DNA from: Ancylobacter crimeensis
Lineage (GTDB): Bacteria > Pseudomonadota > Alphaproteobacteria > Rhizobiales > Xanthobacteraceae
Direction of reading: 5' to 3'
NCBI RefSeq assembly: GCF_023016805.1
Contig: NZ_JALKCH010000002.1
Span: 412,515-476,514, forward strand
DNA length: 64,000 nt
In this document: one piece after another, positions 45,230 to 52,886 of the stretch
Position numbering within the stretch: position 1 is the stretch's first letter
How the letters are laid out: every line of letters begins with the position of its first letter
The notes under the pieces: generated by a model
The model's input: the letters and a program-made list of their open reading frames with translations, nothing else
The model's database searches: none
What the model was told of the DNA's origin: nothing
Made by a program: the position numbers and the translations under genes

Positions 45230-46507
45230 ATGACGCTGATGCGCTCCCTCGGCCTGGCCTTCGCCGGCGCCACACTGCTCGCCTCGCTGCCGGCCCATGC
45301 CGCCGGCATCACCCTGCGCGCCCTCATGGAGGACGTGCCGGAAACCCAGATCATCGAGAAGATGCTGCCGGCGTTCGAGAAGGAGACCGGCATCAAGGTT
45401 GAGTTCGAGAAGATCGGCTATGGCGACATGCACGACAAGCTGGTGGCCCAGCTCGTCTCGCCGGAAAGCTACTACAACGTGCTGGAGGTCGACTTCCTGT
45501 GGGCCGGCGAGTTTCCCGCCGCCGGCTGGCTGGAAGACCTCACCCCCTATGTGGCGAAGTCGAATTTCGATCTGAAGCCCTTTATCCCCTCGATGCTGGA
45601 GCTGCTGGGCCAGACCAAGGATGCCCTGCCGCTCATCCCGATGTACAATTACTCGATGGGCCTGATCTACCGCACCGACCTGCTGGAGGATCCCAAGCTC
45701 AGGGCGGCGTTCAAGGCGAAGACCGGGCGCGAGCTCGCGGCGCCGACGACGCTCGAGGACTATGTCGCGATCGCCACCTTCATCAAGGCGAACGGAAACG
45801 ACCTCGTCGGCGCGGCCATGCAGGCCCAGCGCGGCGACCCGAACGCGATGGAGTTCTCCAACTACCTGTTCTCCGCCGGCGGCGCCTATCTCGATGCCAA
45901 CCGCAAGGTGGTGCTGGACAGCCCGGAGGGGCTGAAGGCTCTGAAGCTCTATGCCGAGAACGTACAGAAGGGCGCGCAGCAGGGCGCGCTCTCCGCGACG
46001 CTGGACGACACCATGCGCCTGATGTGCGCGGGCAAGGCGTTCAGCATGGTCACCTATTGGTGGATGCTGCCGCAGCTCGACGACAAGGAGAAGTGCCCGG
46101 CCGTGGCCGGAAAGCTCGCTCTGTCGGTCATGCCGGGCGGCCATGGCGAGAGCGGCGGCTGGGGCTGGGGCATTCCGAAGAACACTTCGGACGAATCCAA
46201 GCAGGCTGCCTGGACCTTCATCCAGTGGGTTCAGAGCCAGAAGACCTCCGTCGCCCGCGCGCTGGAAGGCCATGCCCCGGTCCGCTCGGATGTCTACACG
46301 GATGAGGCGGTGCTGAAGAAATATCCGTTCTACAAGACGGCGCTCGATGTGGTCGCCTCCGGCAAGTCCTTCCCGATCTTCGCCTATTCGGCGCAGTACG
46401 AGGACGTGCTGGGCGCGCAGCTCTCGCTCGCCGCCGGCGGGCAGGCCAAGCCCGAAGACGCGCTGAAGGCGGCCGCCGACGGCCTGACCCAGCTCCTCAA
46501 CAAGTAA
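45230..46507 (+). CDS. Sugar ABC transporter substrate-binding protein
   Basis: A 425-residue periplasmic protein of the MalE-like carbohydrate binding class, with a signal peptide MRSLGLAFAGATLLASLPAHA. Landmarks are EKMLPAFEKETGIKVEFEKIGYGDMHDKLVAQL, YYNVLEVDFLWAGEF, LPLIPMYNYSMGLIYRTDLL, and the ligand-contact stretch GHGESGGWGWGIPKNTSDE. The ligand is unknown; the kinase and SDR suggest a polyol or small sugar. AACAGGAG precedes ATG 45230. Two hairpins follow the gene, which fits higher expression of the binding protein. Confidence 0.92.
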   Translation: MTLMRSLGLAFAGATLLASLPAHAAGITLRALMEDVPETQIIEKMLPAFEKETGIKVEFEKIGYGDMHDKLVAQLVSPESYYNVLEVDFLWAGEFPAAGWLEDLTPYVAKSNFDLKPFIPSMLELLGQTKDALPLIPMYNYSMGLIYRTDLLEDPKLRAAFKAKTGRELAAPTTLEDYVAIATFIKANGNDLVGAAMQAQRGDPNAMEFSNYLFSAGGAYLDANRKVVLDSPEGLKALKLYAENVQKGAQQGALSATLDDTMRLMCAGKAFSMVTYWWMLPQLDDKEKCPAVAGKLALSVMPGGHGESGGWGWGIPKNTSDESKQAAWTFIQWVQSQKTSVARALEGHAPVRSDVYTDEAVLKKYPFYKTALDVVASGKSFPIFAYSAQYEDVLGAQLSLAAGGQAKPEDALKAAADGLTQLLNK

Positions 46508-46511
46508 GGCG

Positions 46512-46571
46512 TGGGGGTTCGCCCCCAGCCCTCCGGTGCGCCGGCCGACCCCCTCTGTGCCGGCGCACCGG
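46512..46571 (+). repeat. Two intercistronic hairpins after the binding-protein gene
   Basis: TGGGGGTTCGCCCCCA (46512-46527) is a tight hairpin. A perfect 13-bp inverted repeat (46533-46545 with 46559-46571) and a C/T-rich loop follow at once. They stand between the binding protein and the last permease and can stabilise the upstream mRNA or attenuate transcription. Confidence 0.7.
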
Positions 46572-46606
46572 TCTTCCTTCCCGATACGACAAGCGGAACG
46601 AGCAGG

Positions 46607-47512
46607 ATGCGCTTTTCGGCCCGCCCGGCGAGCTGGGTGACGACCTTCGGCGATCGCGACTGGCGCAATGGCTGGGCCTTCGCCGCGCCGGGCCTGCTGA
46701 CGCTGGCCATCGTGATGGGCTTTCCGCTGGTCTATGCCGCGCTGATCTCCTTTTCCTCGCTCACCTTGCTCAAGCCGGCCCTCACGCCCTTTGTCGGCTT
46801 CGCCAATTTCGGTCGGGTGATGGGCGATCCGCTGTTCTGGAGCGCGGTGTGGCTGACGGTGAAATATTCGGTCGTCACCGTGGCGGGCGAGTTCGTCATC
46901 GGGCTCGGCGTCGCGATGATGCTGAACCGCACCTTCACCATGAAGCCGTTCTATTTCGCCGTGCTGACCATTCCCATGGCGATGTCTCCGGTCAGCGTCG
47001 CGCTTATCTGGCGGATGCTGCTGCAGCCCAATCTCGGCATCGCCAACCATGTGATGGAGACGCTCGGCCTGCCGCGGATCGACTGGCTGGGCAATGCCGA
47101 TCTCGCGCTGTGGACCATGGCGGCGATCGACATCTGGCAGCAGACCTCCTTCGTGGTGCTGATCCTCGCCGCCGGCCTCGCCGCGCTGCCGCGCGATCCC
47201 TACGAGGCGGCCGAGGTGGACGGGGCGAGCGCGCTGCAGCAGTTCTGGTACATCACCTTGCCGATGCTGCGCCCGGTGGCGGCGATCGCCGTCATCATCC
47301 AGCTCATCAACGAGTTCCGCACCTATGACCTGCCCTACATCCTCACCAAGGGCGGGCCGGGCAACGCCACCGAGGTGCTCAGCTTCTTCGCCTATCGCCG
47401 GGCCTTTCTCGGCCTGTCGCTGAACGAAGGCGCGGCGGCGGCCTTCGTGCTGCTCATCATCGTGCTGGCGCTGACGGTGCTGTTCTTCTGGAGCCTCGAA
47501 CGCCGGCGGTAG
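46607..47512 (+). CDS. Sugar ABC transporter permease, MalF-like
   Basis: A 301-residue inner-membrane permease with six transmembrane segments. The EAA loop EAAEVDGASALQQFWYITLPMLRPV is near residue 205. It pairs with the MalG-like protein. The gene follows the binding-protein gene after two hairpins. The start at 46607 is chosen because the frame upstream is Pro/Gly-rich noise. Confidence 0.9.
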   Translation: MRFSARPASWVTTFGDRDWRNGWAFAAPGLLTLAIVMGFPLVYAALISFSSLTLLKPALTPFVGFANFGRVMGDPLFWSAVWLTVKYSVVTVAGEFVIGLGVAMMLNRTFTMKPFYFAVLTIPMAMSPVSVALIWRMLLQPNLGIANHVMETLGLPRIDWLGNADLALWTMAAIDIWQQTSFVVLILAAGLAALPRDPYEAAEVDGASALQQFWYITLPMLRPVAAIAVIIQLINEFRTYDLPYILTKGGPGNATEVLSFFAYRRAFLGLSLNEGAAAAFVLLIIVLALTVLFFWSLERRR

Positions 47513-47582
47513 CCGGTGTTCGCCGGGAAAGCCATGCCGGCGGTAGCCGGTGTTGGTTGGAAAACGCTACCCCGGCGGTAGG
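47503..47582 (+). repeat. Imperfect tandem repeat of about 34 bp overlapping a stop codon
   Basis: CCGGCGGTAGCCGGTGTT begins at 47503 and again at 47537; a third partial copy (CCGGCGGTAGG) starts at 47572. The first copy includes the last codons and the TAG of the permease gene, so the repeat duplicated outward from the gene end. Confidence 0.75.
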
Positions 47583-47644
47583 TTGCCTTCCGCTCCCGTA
47601 TCGCGGAGTCTGCCGGCCGCCCCGCGCCAACGGATGGAACCCGC

Positions 47645-48202
47645 ATGACCCGCGCTTTGCTCATCATCGACCTTCAGAACGATTATTTCCCCGGCGGCGC
47701 CTATCCGCTGGCCGGCACCGAGGTGGCTGCCGCCAATGCCGCGCTGTTGCTCGCCTCGGCGCGGGCGCGGGGCAGCCTCGTGGTGCATGTCCGCCACGAA
47801 TCGGGCGAGCCGGACGCCCCCTTCTTCCGCCCCGGCACCGACGGTGCGGCGATCCATCAGGCGGTGGCCCCGCGTGCCGGCGAAGCGGTGGTGGTGAAGA
47901 GCGGCATCAACGCCTTCCTCGGCACCGATCTCAAGGCCGTGCTCGATGAAGCCGGCGTGACCGAGCTCACCATCGCCGGCGCCATGAGCCATATGTGCGT
48001 CGATGCGGCGGTGCGGGCGGCCTCCGATTTCGGCTATGCCGTCACCGTGGTGCAGGACGCGACCGCGACCCGTGACCTCGATTTCGACGGCCGGACCGTC
48101 GCCGCCGCCGATGTGCAGGCGGCCTTCATGTCCGCGCTCGCCTTCGGCTATGCGTCGGTGATCTCGACCACCGAGGCGTTGGCGGCTCCCGCTGCGGCCT
48201 GA
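47645..48202 (+). CDS. Cysteine hydrolase of the isochorismatase family
   Basis: A 185-residue hydrolase with the catalytic triad D9 (LLIIDLQNDYF), K85 (VVVKSGINAF) and C118 (AMSHMCVDAAVRAA). The family hydrolyses amides such as nicotinamide, ureidoacrylate or N-carbamoyl compounds. The substrate is not clear. Its 3' end overlaps the converging TDT transporter gene by 55 bases. Confidence 0.88.
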   Translation: MTRALLIIDLQNDYFPGGAYPLAGTEVAAANAALLLASARARGSLVVHVRHESGEPDAPFFRPGTDGAAIHQAVAPRAGEAVVVKSGINAFLGTDLKAVLDEAGVTELTIAGAMSHMCVDAAVRAASDFGYAVTVVQDATATRDLDFDGRTVAAADVQAAFMSALAFGYASVISTTEALAAPAAA

Positions 48203-49356
48203 GCGCGCGGGCGCGCCGCCGCACCGATGCAGGGCGAGGCGAAGAGCTCGCAGCGCCAGGCCCCGCGCGCGGTGCGCCCCGCCACGAGGATCCACAGCGC
48301 GGCGAGCGCGCCCACCAGCACCGTGCCGCCGGTGGTGAACAGGGCAAAGCCGGTGGCGTGGCCGAGCGCCAGCGTCGCCAGCGCATAGACCGCGAGCGGG
48401 AAGGTGAAGCCCCACCAGCCGAGATTGAAGGGCAGGCCGGCACGCAGATAGCGCAGGGTCGCCAGCACGGCGAGCATCAGCCACCACGCGCCATAGCCCC
48501 ACAGCAGCAGCCCGCCCAGCACGCCCACGCCCGCCGCGATGCGCCCGACCTCCTCCAGGCCGTGGGCGGCGAAGGGCCCGGGCGCCGCCGCGCCGAGCAG
48601 CACGAGCGCGAGCGCGCCGGTGCCGATGGGACCGAGCGCGAGCCAGCCGGTCACGCCCATCTCGGCGGGCGGCAGCTTGTGCAGGGCAAGCCGCAGGAAC
48701 AGCAGCGCCAGCAGGCTGAGCGCCAGCGGCACCGAGAGCGCCCACAGCACATAGCCGAGCATCACATAGGCGAAAGCGTCCGATGCCGGCAGATGTGGGG
48801 CGAGCAGCGCCGCGCTCACCGCTGCGACCTCGCAGGCGACGATCGGCAGCAGCCACACCGCGGTGAGGCTCTCCAGCGCGTGATCCTGCCGGGTCATCAT
48901 GCAATAGGGTATGGCGAGCCCGCACAGCACGGCGAGCCCGGCATCCGCCCACCACAGCGCGGTCGCCACCGGCACCGCCGCCGCGCCGATGAAAGCCGGC
49001 CCGAAGGCGAGGACGCCGTTGAGGATGGTGGCGAGCCCCATCGGAATCGCACCGAAGAACATCGACATCACCGGATGGGCGAAGATGCACGCCGCCTCGT
49101 GCGGAAACAGCATCCAACGCGCGCCATACAGCGCGGTGAACAGTGCGAACAGCCCGATATTGGCAAGCCACAGCACGACCGCCACTCCATGAAGGACGGC
49201 GTGTGTGCCGGGCAACGCGTTCAGCGCCAGCGCCAGCGCCCCGGTGCCCATGGTCACGGTGAACCAGTTCGGCGTGAAGTGCCGCACCACGCCCTGCACC
49301 AGCCCGGAGCGGTCTTTCGCGGGCAGGGGGGGGGCAGCGGAGGCGAGGCTGGCCAT
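48148..49356 (-). CDS. TDT family (TehA/SLAC1-like) transporter
   Basis: A 402-residue membrane protein with about ten transmembrane segments in the five hairpin pattern of TehA/SLAC1. Landmarks are HFTPNWFTVTMGTGALALALN, HPVMSMFFGAIPMGLATILNG and WWGFTFPLAVYALATLALG with a pore phenylalanine. Members export or conduct anions such as sulfite, malate or tellurite; which one is open. It diverges from a LysR regulator, and probably is its target. The start ATG 49356 follows AAGGGAG. Confidence 0.9.
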   Translation of the reverse strand: MASLASAAPPLPAKDRSGLVQGVVRHFTPNWFTVTMGTGALALALNALPGTHAVLHGVAVVLWLANIGLFALFTALYGARWMLFPHEAACIFAHPVMSMFFGAIPMGLATILNGVLAFGPAFIGAAAVPVATALWWADAGLAVLCGLAIPYCMMTRQDHALESLTAVWLLPIVACEVAAVSAALLAPHLPASDAFAYVMLGYVLWALSVPLALSLLALLFLRLALHKLPPAEMGVTGWLALGPIGTGALALVLLGAAAPGPFAAHGLEEVGRIAAGVGVLGGLLLWGYGAWWLMLAVLATLRYLRAGLPFNLGWWGFTFPLAVYALATLALGHATGFALFTTGGTVLVGALAALWILVAGRTARGAWRCELFASPCIGAAARPRAQAAAGAANASVVEITDA

Positions 49357-49412
49357 GGCGGTTCTCCCTTGCGGTCGACAGGAGATAGAGCCCGCGCTTT
49401 CATGGTTCCAAT

Positions 49413-49436
49413 AGATCATTATGCATGGAATAATCT
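49413..49436. promoter_or_regulatory. Candidate LysR operator
   Basis: AGATCATTAT-N6-AATAATCT is an imperfect AT-rich dyad in the 108-base gap between the divergent TDT and LysR genes. It has the T-N11-A style expected for LysR proteins. Confidence 0.55.
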
Positions 49437-49464
49437 GGTTTCACGATTGAATGATGCTTTCCTC

Positions 49465-50412
49465 ATGACCCTCGAACAGCTCCGCATCTTTGTCGCCGTG
49501 GCCGAGCGCGAGCATGTCACCCGTGCGGCGCAGGCGTTGAACCTCGCGCAGTCGGCGGCGAGCCACGCGATCGCAGCGTTGGAGGCGCGGCACGACACCC
49601 GCCTGTTCGACCGCATCGGCCGGCGTATCGTGCTGACCGAGGCGGGCCGCGCCTTTCTGGAGGAGGGGCGCGCGGTGCTGGCGCGGGCCGAGCGCGCGGA
49701 GGCGGTGCTGGCCGAGTTCGGCAGCCTCGCCCGCGGCACGCTGAGCCTTTATGCCAGCCAGACCATCGCCAGCTACTGGTTGCCCCCGCGCCTCGCCGCC
49801 TTTCGCCGCGCTCATCCCGGCATCGCGATCCGGCTCGACATCGGCAACACCGCGCAGGCCGCGGCGGCGGTGGAGGCGGGGATGGCGGAGCTCGGCTTCG
49901 TGGAAGGCGAGGTCGCCGCGCCCGCGCTTGCCGCGCGGGAGGTGGCGCGCGACCGCATGGTGCTGCTGGTGGCGCCCGGCCATCCCTGGGCGCAGAGGCA
50001 GGCGGGCAGAGCAACGCCTGCCGGCCCCGATCTGCTGACGAAGGAAGACCTGCTGGCGGGCGAATGGGTGCTGCGCGAGCCCGGCTCGGGCACCCGCTCG
50101 GTGTTCGAAGCGGCGCTGGCCGCGCTCGGCGTCGATCCCGCCCGGCTCGACGTGGTGTTGACCCTGCCCTCGAACGAGGCAGTGCGCTCGGCGGTGGAGG
50201 CCGGGCTCGGGGCGAGCGTGCTGTCCGCCTCGGTCGCGGCCCCTTCGCTGGAGGCCGGGCTGCTGGTGCGGGTGGAGCTTGCCCTGCCGGACCGCGCCTT
50301 CCACCTGCTGCGCCACCGCGAGCGGCGCCTCAGCCGGGCGGGGGAGGCCTTCGCCGCGCTGCTCGGGCCTCGCCCGTCCGCACTCAGGGCCGCTGCGCCC
50401 CCCGCGCATTGA
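49465..50412 (+). CDS. LysR family transcriptional regulator
   Basis: A 315-residue regulator with the LysR helix-turn-helix MTLEQLRIFVAVAEREHVTRAAQALNLAQSAASHAIAALE and a two-lobed effector domain (GTLSLYASQTIASYWLPPRL, LREPGSGTR, LPSNEAVRSAVEAGLGASVLS). The sequence style is like CysB/CbbR-type activators that respond to anions. It is divergent from the TDT exporter and probably controls it. Its end overlaps the converging SMP-30 gene by 29 bases. Confidence 0.92.
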   Translation: MTLEQLRIFVAVAEREHVTRAAQALNLAQSAASHAIAALEARHDTRLFDRIGRRIVLTEAGRAFLEEGRAVLARAERAEAVLAEFGSLARGTLSLYASQTIASYWLPPRLAAFRRAHPGIAIRLDIGNTAQAAAAVEAGMAELGFVEGEVAAPALAAREVARDRMVLLVAPGHPWAQRQAGRATPAGPDLLTKEDLLAGEWVLREPGSGTRSVFEAALAALGVDPARLDVVLTLPSNEAVRSAVEAGLGASVLSASVAAPSLEAGLLVRVELALPDRAFHLLRHRERRLSRAGEAFAALLGPRPSALRAAAPPAH

Positions 50413-51313
50413 CGAAGACGGCATAGAGCGAGGTGTGCCCGCAGATGAACAGCCGGTTGCGTGCCGACCCGCCGAAGGTGAGGTTGCCGACCCGCTCCGG
50501 CACGCGGATCTTGCCGAGCAGATCGCCGGAGGGCGTGTAGCAATGCACCCCGTCGCCGGCGCTCGACCAGATGTTACCCTCCTCATCCACCCGGAAGCCG
50601 TCCGGCGCGTGGGGCGCGACCTCGGTGACGACGGCCCCGCCGGACAGCCGGTTGTCGGCGCCCACCTTGAAGGCGCGGATGTGGCGCGGGCCCTCCTCGC
50701 GGCCGATGAGGCCGGAATCGGCGATGTAGAGCAGGCTCTCATCGGGCGAGAAGGCCAGCCCGTTGGGCTGCACGAAATCATCCGCCACCACGGCCAGCGA
50801 ACCATCGCGTGGATCGAGCCGGTACACGTAGCGGCCATCCTGCTCGGGCTCGGCCCGGCCGCCCTCGTAATCGGCGGCGATGCCATAGGTCGGGTCGGTG
50901 AACCAGATGGTGCCGTCGGACTTCACCACCACGTCGTTCGGCGAATTGAGCCTTTTGCCGGCATGGGAATCCGCCAGCACGGTGATCGTGCCGTCCCATT
51001 CGGTGCGGGTGAGGCGCCGGGTGCGGTGCTCGCAGGTCACCAGCCGGCCCTGCCGGTCGCGGGTATTGCCATTGGCGAAGTCGCTGTCGGCGCGGAATAC
51101 CCCCACCGATCCGGTCTCCTCGCACCAGCGCATCAGCCGGTTGTTGGGAATGTCGCTCCACACCAGCGCGCGGCTGTCGGCCATGTAGACCGGCCCCTCG
51201 CACCAGCGCATGCCGCCAGCCAGCACCTCCAGCCAGCAGATCGGCAGGATGAGGGCGCGGAAACGGCGGTCGATGATCTCGAACGGATCGGCGGGCATGG
51301 TATCGGCGGGCAT
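50384..51313 (-). CDS. SMP-30/gluconolactonase family lactonase
   Basis: A 309-residue beta-propeller lactonase. The divalent metal ligands are visible: glutamate in MRWCEGPVY (near residue 39), asparagine in KRLNSPNDVVV and aspartate in SPDESLLYIADSG. It probably hydrolyses a sugar lactone. It faces the apionate locus on its right, so a lactone step in that or another sugar pathway is possible. A GTG at 51319 is a nearby alternative start, with GAGG four bases before it. Confidence 0.88.
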   Translation of the reverse strand: MPADTMPADPFEIIDRRFRALILPICWLEVLAGGMRWCEGPVYMADSRALVWSDIPNNRLMRWCEETGSVGVFRADSDFANGNTRDRQGRLVTCEHRTRRLTRTEWDGTITVLADSHAGKRLNSPNDVVVKSDGTIWFTDPTYGIAADYEGGRAEPEQDGRYVYRLDPRDGSLAVVADDFVQPNGLAFSPDESLLYIADSGLIGREEGPRHIRAFKVGADNRLSGGAVVTEVAPHAPDGFRVDEEGNIWSSAGDGVHCYTPSGDLLGKIRVPERVGNLTFGGSARNRLFICGHTSLYAVFVNARGAQRP

Positions 51314-51432
51314 GGTCACGAATCCTCACGCATTTCCTCGTGCCGGGCTCTTCAATGGCCCTTGTCCGAAAGACGCTTTGCCGCGCCGCCGGAACGGATG
51401 AGACGATGCTCCCGCATCAGGCGCTTGCGCAA

Positions 51433-51456
51433 CTGGTATAATGAGATAATGTTATC
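51433..51456. promoter_or_regulatory. Operator motif TGGTATAATGA before the apionate importer
   Basis: CTGGTATAATGA (51433-51444) is followed by the palindrome GATAATGTTATC (51445-51456). The region is a 337-base divergent gap. The same TGGTATAATGA sequence occurs upstream of the RuBisCO-like operon (63506-63517), and a near copy upstream of the GntR gene. It is a candidate GntR/FCD binding site 200 bases before the binding-protein gene. Confidence 0.65.
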
Positions 51457-51650
51457 ATCATCGTGCATGGGTAGGCCCGCCACCGCGTTTGACGCATGCC
51501 GACCGATTGTATCCGGCCCCGCCAAGGGCCTCGACACCGGCCTTCGCCTATACCGGCCTTCGCCCGCCAGGGCCTGAGCCGCCGCCTGACCCGTTTGCGC
51601 GGGCCTTTCACCTGAAGAGCCCGCCCGAGCGGGCCGCTGGGAGGACATTG

Positions 51651-52703
51651 ATGAATCGCAAGACGATGCTCGCACGTGCCTGCGCCACTGCCGCGCTTCT
51701 TGCCGCGGGCGCGCTCGCCGCCGCCGCGCCCGCCAGCGCCTCGCCGGACAAGCCGGTGATCGCGCTGGCCAATGCCTATTTCGGCAATAGCTGGCGCCAC
51801 CAGATGGTCGATGCCTTCAAGGAGGCGGCCGAGAAGGCCAAGGCCGAGGGCAAGATCGCCGACTACATCATCCTGAACGGCGACGGCACCGTCGCCCAGC
51901 AGAACAGCCAGCTCGCCGAGCTGATCCTCAAGAAGGTCGATGCCATCGCCGTCGACGCCGCCTCCGAGACGGCGGTGAACGGGGTGATCGAGAAAGCCTG
52001 CAAGGCCGGCATCAAGGTCGTGTCCTTCGATTCCGTCGCCTCCGCGCCCTGCAACTGGCAGCTCAATTTCGACTTCAAGGGCTACAAGCGCGACCAGGCC
52101 GAGTGGGTGCTGAAGAAGATCGGCGGCAAGGGCAACATCATCGTCGTGCGCGGCGTGAAGGGCTCGGCCCCCGATGCCGACATGTACGGCTCGCAGGAAG
52201 CCGTGCTGAAGAACTTCCCGGATGTGAAAGTGGTCGCCACCGTCTATGGCCAGGCCACCGCTTCGGTCGCCCAGTCGGCGGTCGCCAACGCCCTGCCGAG
52301 CCTGCCCCATGTCGACGCCGTGCTGGCGCAGGGCGGTTCCGACGACACCGGCATCGCCCAGGCCTTCGACCAGTATGGCGGCGACTACGCGAAGAAAATG
52401 CCGGTCATCGAGGGCGGCGGCTCGTCGAACTTCATCCAGTGGTGGGCCAAGCAGAAGGAAGCCAACGGCTACTCCACCATCTCCATGAACACCACGCCCG
52501 GCATCGGCGGCGCGGCGTTCTGGCTGGCCTACGGGCTGGTGAAGGGCGCCAATCCGCCCAAGCTGATGATCATGCCGGTCGCCACCGTCACCGACGACAA
52601 CCTGAAGGACTATGCGGGCCTTCCGGCCGGTGTCATCGTCAGCCCGTCCTATTCGCAGGAATGGGTCGAGCAGAACCTGATCAAGGCCAAGCCCTCCAAC
52701 TGA
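51651..52703 (+). CDS. RbsB-type sugar-binding protein of the apionate importer
   Basis: A 350-residue periplasmic binding protein with signal peptide (ARACATAALLAAGALAAAAPASA). It shows the type I sugar-binding fold: IALANAYFGNSWRHQMVDAFKEAAEKAKAEG, VDAIAVDAASETAVNGVIEKACKAGIKVVSFDS, and VDAVLAQGGSDDTGIAQAF. With the following fused ATPase-permease and permease it makes an importer. Gene context suggests D-apionate or a related branched sugar as ligand (inference). GGGAGG precedes ATG 51651. Confidence 0.9.
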   Translation: MNRKTMLARACATAALLAAGALAAAAPASASPDKPVIALANAYFGNSWRHQMVDAFKEAAEKAKAEGKIADYIILNGDGTVAQQNSQLAELILKKVDAIAVDAASETAVNGVIEKACKAGIKVVSFDSVASAPCNWQLNFDFKGYKRDQAEWVLKKIGGKGNIIVVRGVKGSAPDADMYGSQEAVLKNFPDVKVVATVYGQATASVAQSAVANALPSLPHVDAVLAQGGSDDTGIAQAFDQYGGDYAKKMPVIEGGGSSNFIQWWAKQKEANGYSTISMNTTPGIGGAAFWLAYGLVKGANPPKLMIMPVATVTDDNLKDYAGLPAGVIVSPSYSQEWVEQNLIKAKPSN

Positions 52704-52886
52704 CGGGCCTTGGCACCGATGGCGGCGTTCCGTGCCGCGCAGGATGTACCGGGTGAGCCCGGTGCATCGGCGCCCCGCATCCGTCCGGCGCCCGTGCCGG
52801 CGGGCGAGGGCCTTCCCGATCCGGCACTGCCGGGTCGCGGCCCCTCCAACCCCGGCATCGCTTTCTTCGCCGGAACAGGACCGGCA

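Noticed and set aside
51352..51675. A 107-codon minus-strand frame between the SMP-30 and binding-protein genes
   Set aside because: It covers the operator region, has low-complexity Ala/Arg/Pro composition and no convincing ribosome binding site; its last 38 residues look somewhat protein-like but cannot be supported.
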